This document shows, in pieces, positions 1 to 6,751 of a stretch of 49,150 nt of DNA. Position 1 is the stretch's first letter. Every line of letters starts with the position of its first letter. Origin of the DNA: Methanobacteriota archaeon. Lineage in GTDB: Archaea > Hydrothermarchaeota > Hydrothermarchaeia > Hydrothermarchaeales > BMS3B. A program made the position numbers and the translations under genes. Location of the stretch: NCBI GenBank assembly GCA_003229935.1, contig QIGD01000002.1, positions 1 to 49,150 of the forward strand, in the 5' to 3' direction. A model generated the notes under the pieces. That model searched no databases. It was not told the DNA's origin and saw only the letters and a program-made list of their open reading frames with translations.

Positions 1-90
1 CTGCTTATTTTAGACAATAAAGGCTAAATTTAGCTTATTTCCCGTAGTATTTTTGATTACGGGACAGCCTCTTTAGTCGTGGGTGATTGA
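1..90. mobile_element. MITE copy 1 (partial) inside an IS605-type hairpin end
   Basis: Positions 1-71 match the right two thirds of a 107-bp repeat seen complete at 9988, 20972 and 29206. It ends in the terminal repeat GGACAGCCTC. Next come TTTA (72-75) and the second half of a hairpin arm (GTCGTGGG), then TGATTGAC. On the minus strand this reads as an IS200/IS605-like left end beginning GTCAATCA CCCACGAC, into whose loop the MITE inserted. The rest of the element lies outside the window. It abuts the stop codon of the eS31 gene. Confidence 0.8.
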
Positions 91-246
91 CTATTTCTTT
101 TTCCAGACAGTATAACCACATGTGCCACAGGAAGACCTATCCCCGTGTTCTGCAAGAAAAACTCCATCACCACATCTGGGACAAGTCTGACGTTTTCGCT
201 CCAGCTTGTCTCCTTTAATTTCGTAATGCTTCCATTTCTGACCCAT
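91..246 (-). CDS. rps27ae: 30S ribosomal protein eS31 (S27ae)
   Basis: Encodes a 51-residue small-subunit ribosomal protein, the stand-alone archaeal equivalent of the ribosomal half of eukaryotic ubiquitin-S27a. It begins MGQKWKHYEIKGDK. The zinc-binding cysteines are visible as CPRC (residues 22-25) and CGTC (40-43), followed by a basic aromatic tail ending in WKKK. It is the last gene of the minus-strand cluster rpoE1-spt4-DPCK-eS24-eS31, whose order is common in Euryarchaeota. The start lies just downstream of the eS24 stop. It ends in TAG directly against an IS605-type end. Confidence 0.93.
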   Translation of the reverse strand: MGQKWKHYEIKGDKLERKRQTCPRCGDGVFLAEHGDRSSCGTCGYTVWKKK

Positions 247-248
247 CT

Positions 249-575
249 TTAAGCCTCCTGTTTAGCAGCTTTATTCCTGAGTGACTTAAGCTCATCCTCA
301 GAAAAGTTCTTTTTAAGCAGATGTTCAGCTTCAATTTCGAGCATTGCTTTTCTGTTCTCATAAATCATTGCAGAACCTTCAGAAACTTTTACTCCAAAGC
401 TAGACTCTATTTTTTTCAGAATAAAGGCATTCTTATCTGCGCTAAGGATAACAATAAGCTTATTCCTGACTTCAGTTCTTGATGGTGTGGCTCCTTTCTG
501 AATAATAACCTTAAACCTTACCTCTCTCCTGTGTAGAACTGGATTATTTTTATCTTCAAGTATTTCAATCTCCAT
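249..575 (-). CDS. rps24e: 30S ribosomal protein eS24
   Basis: Encodes a 108-residue protein of the S24e family of small-subunit ribosomal proteins. The N-terminus has the family pattern of an early beta strand with NPVLHRREV, then TPSRTEVRNKL, matching the NPLL.RREV and PS..EVR signatures. The C-terminus is basic, as expected for rRNA binding. An AGGAGG ribosome-binding site lies a few bases before the ATG. It sits between the dephospho-CoA kinase gene and eS31 on the minus strand and probably shares their transcript. Confidence 0.93.
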   Translation of the reverse strand: MEIEILEDKNNPVLHRREVRFKVIIQKGATPSRTEVRNKLIVILSADKNAFILKKIESSFGVKVSEGSAMIYENRKAMLEIEAEHLLKKNFSEDELKSLRNKAAKQEA

Positions 576-587
576 GACTTAGCCTCC

Positions 588-1103
588 TTATATCTTAAGT
601 TCTTTTCTATCCATTATCATCTTTATAATTATACCGACATGAAGTTTAGAGTCGTCACTACAGCTAACAAGAACAACACCCTGCTCCGGCTGCCCGTATA
701 TAACATAATCACCCCAATCTGCTTCAATAACAGCAGGGAGAACAGCTAGGTCTTCTTCACCTTCGACAATAATAGTAACTTCATCATCACTGTTAACAGC
801 CTCACGCACTGCATCCCAGAGTTCCTTTGTGATATGGGCAGGAGGGTTCTTTGCCCTTATCACCCTGCCAGAAGGCTCATGGCTATCAATGTTCTTCCTC
901 TTTGTTCTGAAGTCTATAATCTTCAATTTGGGTTTTATCCCTGCTTTCTCAGCCTCACTCGAAACTACATCTCCTACTGTTATGACCTTTGAGTCTCTAA
1001 CTCTCTTTTTGATTCTTTCCATTGCACCATCTTCTGTAAAAAGCTCTCCCAGAGGCTTTCTCAGATAAGGCCTCAGAGTATCAGGTAAAATCAAGTCTTC
1101 CAT
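588..1103 (-). CDS. GTP-dependent dephospho-CoA kinase (DUF359)
   Basis: This 171-residue protein matches the archaeal DUF359 family, which performs the last step of coenzyme A synthesis using GTP. Family features seen are the opening LPDTLRPYLRKPLG, a mid-protein VGDVVS segment, the RAKNPPAHIT stretch, the EGEEDLAVLP motif that carries catalytic acidic residues, and the YGQPEQGVV strand near the C-terminus. The ATG at 1103 overlaps the spt4 stop (TGATG), so translation is likely coupled. A GTG one codon upstream is possible but less likely. It lies in the usual archaeal spt4-DPCK-eS24 order. Confidence 0.9.
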   Translation of the reverse strand: MEDLILPDTLRPYLRKPLGELFTEDGAMERIKKRVRDSKVITVGDVVSSEAEKAGIKPKLKIIDFRTKRKNIDSHEPSGRVIRAKNPPAHITKELWDAVREAVNSDDEVTIIVEGEEDLAVLPAVIEADWGDYVIYGQPEQGVVLVSCSDDSKLHVGIIIKMIMDRKELKI

Positions 1104-1291
1104 CACCTAATCCTCAATGCATATCTACCATTAATTTTAACTCCAAGCTTCTGGGCTATCTCTGATTTCTCTGGATTTACAATATATACAAAGCCGAACC
1201 ATTCTTCAGATGTGTTTACATTGCAGTATATGCAGGTATCTTCTGAAGTTATCATCCTGCAATGCTTGCATGCCTTTTCCTTTTTTGCCAT
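1103..1291 (-). CDS. spt4: Transcription elongation factor Spt4 (RpoE'')
   Basis: Encodes a 62-residue Spt4, partner of Spt5/NusG in the archaeal elongation complex. Two CxxC pairs form the zinc ribbon: CKHC near residue 8 and CIYC near residue 20. The C-terminal half (SEIAQKLGVKINGRYALRIR) is the typical Spt5-binding end. The gene lies 3 nt after rpoE1 with a good AGGAG site, and its TGA overlaps the next start codon. Length and context fit the family fully. Confidence 0.92.
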   Translation of the reverse strand: MAKKEKACKHCRMITSEDTCIYCNVNTSEEWFGFVYIVNPEKSEIAQKLGVKINGRYALRIR

Positions 1292-1293
1292 TC

Positions 1294-1878
1294 TTACTTC
1301 TCCTTCTCCTTATTCTTAGCATTTTTCTTTGCATCTTCAATCCATTTAAATTTACCAAGGCCTGGCTGTCTCATTGTAAGATTTATTTTGGATTCCTTCT
1401 TCTTATCCGGGTTTAGGCTCACTGCAACAATCCTTGCTCTCACTCTATCATTCACTTCAAGAGCCTTTCTTGTTTCCTTGCCTACAAGAGCCTCTCTCTT
1501 CTTATCGTGGCTTATATAGTCATCTGTAATCTGGGAGACATGCACAAGGGCATCAAAGGCTGCAAATCTTACAAAAGCTCCAAATTCAACTATCTCGACA
1601 ACTTCACCATCGATAATTTCGTGAAGTTCGGGATGGAAAATAAGAACCTCAAATTCTGTTCTGTGGTAGGCTGCACCATCACCTGGAATTATCTTGCCTT
1701 CACCTATTTTGGTGATTTTATAAATTGCAAGTATCATTCCCATATCTGGGTTAAGCCTTCCTTCAAAACCACCCTCCTGTCTTTCCTTGAACATATATCC
1801 TTTTCTCAGAATGTCCTCTATAACTTCTTCAACAGGACTTCCAAATTTCTCTGGTGGAACTCTTATAAGTTCTTTCAT
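1294..1878 (-). CDS. rpoE1: DNA-directed RNA polymerase subunit RpoE1 (Rpb7-like)
   Basis: Encodes a 194-residue stalk subunit of archaeal RNA polymerase that pairs with RpoF. The N-terminal half is the RNP-like dimerisation domain (VRVPPEKFG, then a GRLNPDMGMILAI stretch). Residues of about 80-165 form an S1 RNA-binding domain, seen in GEVVEIVEFGAFVRF and DALVHVSQITDDY. The end is a lysine-rich tail. The gene is followed directly by spt4. A strong AAAGGAGG lies about 25 nt upstream of the ATG, further than usual, inside the remnant described at 1910. Confidence 0.93.
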   Translation of the reverse strand: MKELIRVPPEKFGSPVEEVIEDILRKGYMFKERQEGGFEGRLNPDMGMILAIYKITKIGEGKIIPGDGAAYHRTEFEVLIFHPELHEIIDGEVVEIVEFGAFVRFAAFDALVHVSQITDDYISHDKKREALVGKETRKALEVNDRVRARIVAVSLNPDKKKESKINLTMRQPGLGKFKWIEDAKKNAKNKEKEK

Positions 1879-1909
1879 TAAAGCTAGCTTAAAAATTTTT
1901 ATACCTCCT

Positions 1910-2175
1910 TTATTTCAAGAGGCAGTGACCTGCTATCAATGGAGCGAAAATCACTGCTATATTTGTCATCTTCCTAGAGCTCCTGCAGTTACTATGCCAA
2001 CACATTTTGCATATTCAGAGCCTGCCTTGCCCTCCAGAATCCTGGGAATTTCCATAAAATGTCTTCTTATTTCTTCCACTACCTTATGAGCATTGGCATC
2101 AACTCCCTCCATAGCAAAGGCTGCAACGATAAGGGCAAGAATATCAATACCTATTCCTATCAAAGCTATTTCCAT
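1910..2175 (-). pseudogene. hppA: Fragment of membrane-bound (H+/Na+) pyrophosphatase
   Basis: A frame of 69 codons encodes a transmembrane stretch (IGIGIDILALIVAAFAMEG), then VEEIRRHF, MEIPRILEGKA and YAKCVGIVTAGAL. This corresponds to the conserved segment of membrane pyrophosphatases that reads roughly VEEVRRQFREIPGL.EGKA.PDYA.CVDI. After a one-base frame change the next hydrophobic piece (KMTNIAVIFAPLIAG) follows in another frame and stops at 1910. A full enzyme has about 650-700 residues, so this is a remnant of the C-terminal region. It begins ATG directly after the TAG of the PIN gene, in the same frame. The family assignment rests on motif memory only. Confidence 0.6.
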
Positions 2176-2550
2176 CTAAATGCCTCCATAACCACTTATG
2201 TTTAAAAGCTTTTCCTGCCTTAAAAATATTACTGCCTTTCCCATTTTTCTTATCTTCTCCTTTAAAAGCTTATCGTTGGTAGCTATTATATAGCCCTTTT
2301 CAGCCAGTTCAACAAGGGCTTCATCTTCTCCTGCTTCTGTTTTAACAACTTTATATCTTTTAGCAAGCTCCAAGGCAAGTTTTGCATCTCTCTTCATCTT
2401 TCCATGGCTCAGTCCTATGAGCTCCCGTATAACAGAGCTGGGAATGGATATATCTGCTCCTGGGAGGAGCTCTTCAAGCTGTTCTTCTATATCAACCCTG
2501 AATTGAAAGGGTAGTAAGAGAAAGTTAGTATCTAAAGCAACCTTAGGCAT
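2176..2550 (-). CDS. PIN-domain protein, Fcf1/Utp24-like
   Basis: Encodes about 124 residues with the PIN nuclease fold expected for archaeal Fcf1-like rRNA-processing proteins. Visible motifs are the first acidic site in KVALDTNFLLLPFQ, then IPSSVIREL, the central acidic residues in GEDEALVELA, and the third site in YIIATNDKLLKEKIR. The ATG at 2550 is preferred over one four codons upstream because the conserved domain begins there. This gene normally stands next to eIF2-gamma and rpoE1 in archaea, which supports a ribosome-linked role rather than a toxin. It ends in TAG followed at once by an ATG. Confidence 0.82.
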   Translation of the reverse strand: MPKVALDTNFLLLPFQFRVDIEEQLEELLPGADISIPSSVIRELIGLSHGKMKRDAKLALELAKRYKVVKTEAGEDEALVELAEKGYIIATNDKLLKEKIRKMGKAVIFLRQEKLLNISGYGGI

Positions 2551-2636
2551 TGTCACCAACATGCTAAAATATTTTAAGATGAAACAAAAGTATAACTTCT
2601 ATGTTTCCTATTGTATATATAGATAGGAATTTATAA

Positions 2637-2690
2637 ACTGACATACTCTCACAAGACCGTGGGCTTTCTGCCCATCAATTTGTAAGTGTA
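2637..2690. repeat. Solo IS605-type end (family A, fused ends)
   Basis: On the minus strand this stretch contains TTGATGGGC, a hairpin (GGGCAGAAAGCCC), CACGGTCTTGTGAGAG and then GAGTATGTCAG. The last 11 bases are the right-end terminus found at other loci (16711-16721, 21091-21101, 29321-29334). The hairpin and CTTGTGAGAG match the left-end type at 23205-23245. It looks like a left and a right end joined with nothing between, as in non-autonomous palindrome-type derivatives of IS200/IS605. Confidence 0.6.
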
Positions 2691-2755
2691 GTATAATGCT
2701 ATACATTAACGAATACATATTTAAGGTAGAAAATTTAAATGTAAAAAGAGTTAAT

Positions 2756-2995
2756 ATGGTGGACTTTACCTATCTGAAGAATTTTACAGCAAAGTGCATA
2801 TACTGTTCGAATATTATAATAAAGTGGAATTACAGTGGTGCAGAGCTAACTATGTTCTGTGCTCTTTCAAAAGATATGCGCTCAGAGGAATGCGGTTTCT
2901 TTGACCTTATTAAAGTTGTGGCATGCAATAAATGTGGAGAAAGGTGTGAGACAAATATGAAATACTGCTCAAATTGTGGTTCCCTTCTGAAATAA
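2756..2995 (+). CDS. Small double zinc-ribbon protein, function unknown
   Basis: Encodes about 79 residues. There are two cysteine sites: CIYC near residue 14 with a later cysteine in ECGFF, and a C-terminal zinc ribbon CNKC...CSNCGSLLK of the type seen in many small archaeal zinc-ribbon proteins. A TATA-like ATATTTAA lies near 2717, which favours the ATG at 2756 over an upstream ATG at 2696. It is transcribed away from the ribosomal cluster and faces the UPF0146 gene. No catalytic motif is visible, and nucleic-acid binding or assembly roles are only guesses. Confidence 0.6.
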   Translation: MVDFTYLKNFTAKCIYCSNIIIKWNYSGAELTMFCALSKDMRSEECGFFDLIKVVACNKCGERCETNMKYCSNCGSLLK

Positions 2996-2996
2996 T

Positions 2997-3377
2997 CTAC
3001 CCCTTCATTATGTAGAAAAACTCCCTTCCATAGTTAACAAGCTTTAAACCCTCGATATCGAAGCAGCAGTCACCAGAGAAAGGTCGAATAATTAAATCTG
3101 CCTTCACATATCTGGCAATTTTTTTTAGAGCGGGATAGAGTTCCGGTTCTGGCCTAATAGCATATATAAGCTCTGCCCCTCTATAAATCTCCAATTTTGG
3201 ATTAAATATATCATCTCTATCAATGCCCTTCAGGTCTTTAATGTCAACTCCAGTTACTTCACCATCAATCTTTTCCTTTAGTTTTGTCAGTACTTCAGTA
3301 TAATTACCAACACCAACTTCTACAATTTTACTGGCTGAAGAATAGTTCTTCAGGATATACTCTAAAATCTCCTGCAT
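2997..3377 (-). CDS. UPF0146 family protein
   Basis: Encodes about 126 residues. The opening MQEILEYILKNYSSASKIVEVGVGN resembles the glycine-rich first loop of a Rossmann fold. VTGVDIKD and DDIFNP follow, then AELIYAIRPEPELYPALKKIA. This is the pattern of the archaeal UPF0146 family, distantly methyltransferase-like but of unknown function. The start at the internal methionine (3377) is chosen because the family begins there, and the upstream 11 codons look unrelated. It converges with the zinc-ribbon gene with 1 nt between the stops. Confidence 0.75.
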   Translation of the reverse strand: MQEILEYILKNYSSASKIVEVGVGNYTEVLTKLKEKIDGEVTGVDIKDLKGIDRDDIFNPKLEIYRGAELIYAIRPEPELYPALKKIARYVKADLIIRPFSGDCCFDIEGLKLVNYGREFFYIMKG

Positions 3378-3429
3378 TACCTTAGAAAATAATTTAACAC
3401 AATAAAGCAATATCTTAAAAGGTGCATAA

Positions 3430-3867
3430 ATGTTGATTATAAGGAAATTTACACCAGCTGATCTGTCAAGTGTTTATAAAGTGGAAGTTGAGAGTTTCGA
3501 AGACCCATATCATCCAGTATTTCTTATGAATCTCTATGAGCTCCATGGCGACATGTTTTTTGTAGTAGAATGGGTGGGCAAAATTGTAGGCTATATTATT
3601 GCAAGAGAGGTAGGTGATAGCGGTCATATAATAGCAATAGCTGTGGCAAAAGATTTCAGAAAAGAGGGTATTGGCAGCATGCTTATGGAAACTGTTGAGA
3701 AAACACTTTTAAGAAAAGGAGTTAGAGAAATATGGCTTGAAGTCAGAGTTTCAAATAAAGAAGCTATTGAGTTCTACACCAGACTTGGCTATTCTATGGC
3801 AGGTGTGCAGGAATATTACTATGTTGATGGAGAAGATGCACTTATACTGAAAAAATATTTCTATTGA
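3430..3867 (+). CDS. rimI: GNAT N-acetyltransferase, RimI-like
   Basis: Encodes 145 residues of the GNAT fold, probably acetylating N-termini of proteins such as ribosomal protein S18 or Alba-type substrates. Features in order are the N-terminal TPADLSSVYKVEVESF, GYIIAREVGDSGHI, the acetyl-CoA loop VAKDFRKEGIGSMLM (Q/RxxGxG/A type) and the end WLEVRVSNKEAIEFYTRLGY, characteristic of RimI/NAA10-like enzymes. It diverges from UPF0146. The exact substrate cannot be read from sequence. Confidence 0.88.
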   Translation: MLIIRKFTPADLSSVYKVEVESFEDPYHPVFLMNLYELHGDMFFVVEWVGKIVGYIIAREVGDSGHIIAIAVAKDFRKEGIGSMLMETVEKTLLRKGVREIWLEVRVSNKEAIEFYTRLGYSMAGVQEYYYVDGEDALILKKYFY

Positions 3868-3880
3868 AGTGAAGGAAGTA

Positions 3881-4183
3881 TTATATTATGCCAAGACCAA
3901 TGATTCCCCATATAACAAGAAGTAGACCAGCAATTCTCATGGCTGTCTCGGCTATACCCTTACCTACAAATACCAGAGCAAGACCAATTATTACTGGCAG
4001 GGCTATATCTGGAAATGTATGTATTTTTATTATATAGTATTCATATCCAGCGAAGATTATAAATATAAGACCCACAGTTTTTACGACAAAGCCGACTATT
4101 CTCGAAGCAACAAATATCAGTACAATACCAACAATAATTTTAAATATTGGCATTGCAATAGGCACAGCAGTTGGTACATCCAT
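3881..4183 (-). CDS. Small integral membrane protein, unknown
   Basis: Encodes 100 residues, almost entirely hydrophobic, with about four predicted membrane segments (for example IVGIVLIFVASRIVGFVV, VGLIFIIFAGYEYY, ALPVIIGLALVFVG and IAGLLLVIWGIIGLGI). No charged catalytic motif is present. The family is not recognised. It converges with rimI (13 nt apart) and diverges from the gene at 4230. Confidence 0.6.
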   Translation of the reverse strand: MDVPTAVPIAMPIFKIIVGIVLIFVASRIVGFVVKTVGLIFIIFAGYEYYIIKIHTFPDIALPVIIGLALVFVGKGIAETAMRIAGLLLVIWGIIGLGII

Positions 4184-4229
4184 GATTTAACTTAATAACT
4201 AACTGATTGAAATACCTTTTGGTGATTAA

Positions 4230-4973
4230 ATGATTGAAGCAGATTTTCTAATTGAGAGTATGGGAAATAGCAGTTATGCAGTTGAAAGAAGTCTTAATAA
4301 ACTTGTGAAGGATATAGAGATAGATGAAGAGGTTGAACTTGTTGAAAAAGATGTGGGTGAAGTGAAAAAAGAAGAAGGCTCTTATACAGGTATAGTTGAG
4401 CTGGAGCTTAAATTCGGTGATATGAAAAGTTTTATCAGAGGAGTTATAAAGTATCCTCCAAGTGCCATTCTTCTGAACTCTCCTGCAGAAATAACTATGA
4501 GCAGAGATGAGTTTCAGCAGCTCCTTGCTTTTACAGGGAGTATAATAAAAGACCTTTATTCACACTATCATGTTGGATTTGTGTTTGAAGACATTGAAGA
4601 AGAGTTCACTCCTATTGATGAGGAGGAGATTGATTCTATTCTTGACCATGGCGCTGTAAGAGTTGGTGTACTTATTGAAAATGAGGATGAAGATTTTAAT
4701 ACCCTTATTTCAAGAGTTATTGAGTCTATAAATGGTGATGTAGAATACATTAAGGCTGAGGAGATGGAACTTGAGGCAGGCAGGGTTGTTGCTCTTGACC
4801 TTTTAATAGAACCTCCCAGCAGTGTGTTTGATATGGTGCTGAGACATGTGCCAATGGTTATAAAAATTATGGAGCCTGAAAACATAACTCTGAGTATGCT
4901 GGATATCCAGGATATAAGTACAAATGTTGCTGAAGTGATAAATGATGTTATGATTCAAAATGCAGTTAAGTGA
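4230..4973 (+). CDS. Conserved-looking acidic soluble protein, unknown
   Basis: Encodes 247 residues, strongly acidic, with no membrane segment. A first alpha/beta section (about 1-125) has ELELKFGDMKSFIRG and a PAEITMSRDEF segment. A second section (125-247) has two similar beta-alpha units around GVLIENEDEDFNTLI and ALDLLIEPPSSVFDMV. The layout suggests a two-domain binding protein with no catalytic signature. The ATG follows a GGTGAT site. A family B mobile element begins right at its stop codon. I do not recognise the family. Confidence 0.6.
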   Translation: MIEADFLIESMGNSSYAVERSLNKLVKDIEIDEEVELVEKDVGEVKKEEGSYTGIVELELKFGDMKSFIRGVIKYPPSAILLNSPAEITMSRDEFQQLLAFTGSIIKDLYSHYHVGFVFEDIEEEFTPIDEEEIDSILDHGAVRVGVLIENEDEDFNTLISRVIESINGDVEYIKAEEMELEAGRVVALDLLIEPPSSVFDMVLRHVPMVIKIMEPENITLSMLDIQDISTNVAEVINDVMIQNAVK

Positions 4974-5405
4974 TTGAAGTCAATCATCCACGGCTAAAGC
5001 ATGTGGACTTGTTCCGTGAGGAATAATTGTAACTAGTTTATTAGGAGGCATTAAAACATGCAAAAGTTATTGGTAGAGTTCAAGAACGCATCAGGAAATG
5101 TTCATCAAGCCCCCTGCTCTGTAAGTGGTAGAGTGTTAAACAGAGAGAAAAGTCTCAGTGCGCCTCACATAGTACTGGCTGATAACAGCTCTGATGAAGA
5201 CCAACACTCTGATAAGAGTGAGCAGGACTTGAGAGTTTCTGTCATAAATATGCAAAACCAACTGATACCTGATAGTGCTAAGAACAGTGAGCAGGTTAAA
5301 ATACCTGCTGGTTTGGATTGGATTAATACTCTTTTTCTTTTATACCATTCTAAAAAAGGTGAGATAGGGCAATTCCTCCTATCCTTGAAGGAGGTTGGTA
5401 TCTTT
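4973..5405 (+). mobile_element. Family B IS605-like element, copy 1
   Basis: The left end reads TGATTGAAGTCAATCA, then a hairpin (CCACGGCTAAAGCATGTGG), CTTGTTCCGTGAGG, a spacer, AGGAGG and the reading frame at 5058. The right end reads GAGATAGGGCAATTCCTCC followed by a short palindrome. The same order of blocks recurs on the minus strand at 22838-23255 (copy 2), and a version with the middle deleted occurs at 25346-25396. No transposase gene is present, so it is either non-autonomous or internally deleted. Confidence 0.65.
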
Positions 5406-5411
5406 GCCTGA
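5058..5411 (+). CDS. Element-borne conserved ORF (family B), copy 1
   Basis: Encodes 117 residues with a good AGGAGG site 8 nt before the ATG. It is clearly homologous to the frame at 22850-23176: both share LLVEF, PCSV, LNRE, SEQVKIP/TEQVKIP and GLDWI. The nucleotide sequences differ by roughly a quarter, yet the visible length differences are multiples of three, which suggests coding constraint. It is hydrophilic, rich in Ser, Asp, Glu and Gln, with no membrane segment and no known motif. The last 20 or so codons run through the element's right-end palindrome. Alternatively it is the relic tail of a tnpB plus guide-RNA region. Confidence 0.5.
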   Translation: MQKLLVEFKNASGNVHQAPCSVSGRVLNREKSLSAPHIVLADNSSDEDQHSDKSEQDLRVSVINMQNQLIPDSAKNSEQVKIPAGLDWINTLFLLYHSKKGEIGQFLLSLKEVGIFA

Positions 5412-6471
5412 ATTTGATGAATTAAATGATGTTATAACTGGGTTAATGAAGAATATTGATGATGTCAGAGGGAAGGGAGAAGAAGAGGCAAAGATTAGAA
5501 CTAAGTTGGGTTTTGCCTATGCTATCAGCGGAGAGATAGAAAAGGCAGAGAAGGAATACAGTAAGGCTTTTGAAATCTACAGAAAGCTGAGAAATGACTC
5601 AGGGAAGGCGACCTGCTATGGTAACCTTGGAGTTATATATGGAATGAAAGAGGACTTTGAAAAGGCTCTGGAATATTACAATAAAGCTCTTGAATTACAT
5701 GAGAAGCTGGGACTTAGAAAGGAAGCAGCCCAGGATTATATCAATATGTCTCTTGTAAATAAAAGTATAAATAATCTTGAGGAAGCAGAAAAACGTCTAA
5801 AAAGTGCCCTTGATATTATACTTGAGGTAGAGGATAAGGAAAAACTGGCATCAGTATATTCTCTCTTGGGTACGCTAAAATTTGACATGGAAAAATTTGA
5901 TAAGTCAGCTATATATTTCAATAAGGCTGAGGATATCTATGATGAAATAGAGGATAATGAAGACTATGCTCTTGGAGCCATTAATCTTGCATCTGCTCTT
6001 CAGGCACAGACAAAGCTTGAGGAGGCAGAGAAAAGTTATATTAAAGCCTTTAATATGCTAAAAAAACTCAATAGTGCTGAGTTTTCAAAGGCTGCTCTGG
6101 GGCTTTTTGAAATTTATATAATATATGCGATTTCTGACTACAATCACAACAAGAATTATAAGGAGAAGATGAAACAGGCCTATGATTTTCTAAAAGATGT
6201 TGGTACCCAAGAAGCTCTTGAAGGTATAATAAAGAATTTCAATGGCCTCCTTAAAGTAAATCCTGGTTTTGTTGAGGTGGCAGTAAAAGAGTCAATTTAT
6301 CTGGGTGATGGAGCTCTGGAAACTCTCAGGCCTCTTGAGATAGCCGCACAGAAAATTGAAAAAGGTGAAACCTCTCTGGAAGATGTTAACATGGAATACA
6401 GAGATGTGGTGGGTAGCATACTTGAAAGGATTAAGCATTCTTCCCCTTTATCATCTCATAAAACTGGCTGA
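5404..6471 (+). CDS. Tetratricopeptide-repeat protein
   Basis: Encodes about 355 residues. From residue 20 to about 230 it consists of TPR units of roughly 40 residues with the usual pattern (for example ATCYGNLGVIYGMKEDF, EKALEYYNKALEL, then KLASVYSLLGTLKFD and KSAIYFNKAEDIY). The C-terminal 120 residues are helical without clear repeats. TPR arrays bind protein partners, and no partner is evident here. The start is taken as TTG at 5404 because AAGGAGG at 5388-5394 stands 9 nt before it. That site lies in the right end of the upstream mobile element. Its end overlaps the convergent gene at 6431 by 41 nt. Confidence 0.78.
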   Translation: MPEFDELNDVITGLMKNIDDVRGKGEEEAKIRTKLGFAYAISGEIEKAEKEYSKAFEIYRKLRNDSGKATCYGNLGVIYGMKEDFEKALEYYNKALELHEKLGLRKEAAQDYINMSLVNKSINNLEEAEKRLKSALDIILEVEDKEKLASVYSLLGTLKFDMEKFDKSAIYFNKAEDIYDEIEDNEDYALGAINLASALQAQTKLEEAEKSYIKAFNMLKKLNSAEFSKAALGLFEIYIIYAISDYNHNKNYKEKMKQAYDFLKDVGTQEALEGIIKNFNGLLKVNPGFVEVAVKESIYLGDGALETLRPLEIAAQKIEKGETSLEDVNMEYRDVVGSILERIKHSSPLSSHKTG

Positions 6472-6751
6472 AACTTATTTCTTTTCCTGAAGTTTCTTTA
6501 AGTACATATTTTTCATCATCTACTTTCCCTTTTAGATAATCAACAAGGAAGACTATTCGGCTGCTTTTTCTAAGTTCTTCATCATTCTTGCTTTTTATAA
6601 GTCCTCTGAGTTCAAAAAGAAATCTAGGTGTTTCTATTTCTGAATCAAAGCAGTTTCTGCACAGCACTCTGCCTGTTCTCAGTCTGTGATAAATATCCCT
6701 GACTATCTCCTTACCACAGAAACTGCATTCAATCGTCAGATTTTTGGACAT
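6431..6751 (-). CDS. Zinc-finger protein, unknown
   Basis: Encodes 106 residues. A zinc site is visible in the first 40 residues: CSFCGKEI and, 20 residues later, CRNCF, giving a C4 treble-clef-like arrangement. The rest is helical and basic, with LRGLIKSKNDEEL and SSRIVFLVDYLKGKV. It overlaps the last codons of the mrp frame upstream and is likely co-transcribed with it. It also overlaps the 3' end of the TPR gene on the other strand. The function is unknown, and a DNA- or RNA-binding role is inferred only from the zinc site. Confidence 0.6.
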   Translation of the reverse strand: MSKNLTIECSFCGKEIVRDIYHRLRTGRVLCRNCFDSEIETPRFLFELRGLIKSKNDEELRKSSRIVFLVDYLKGKVDDEKYVLKETSGKEISFSQFYEMIKGKNA

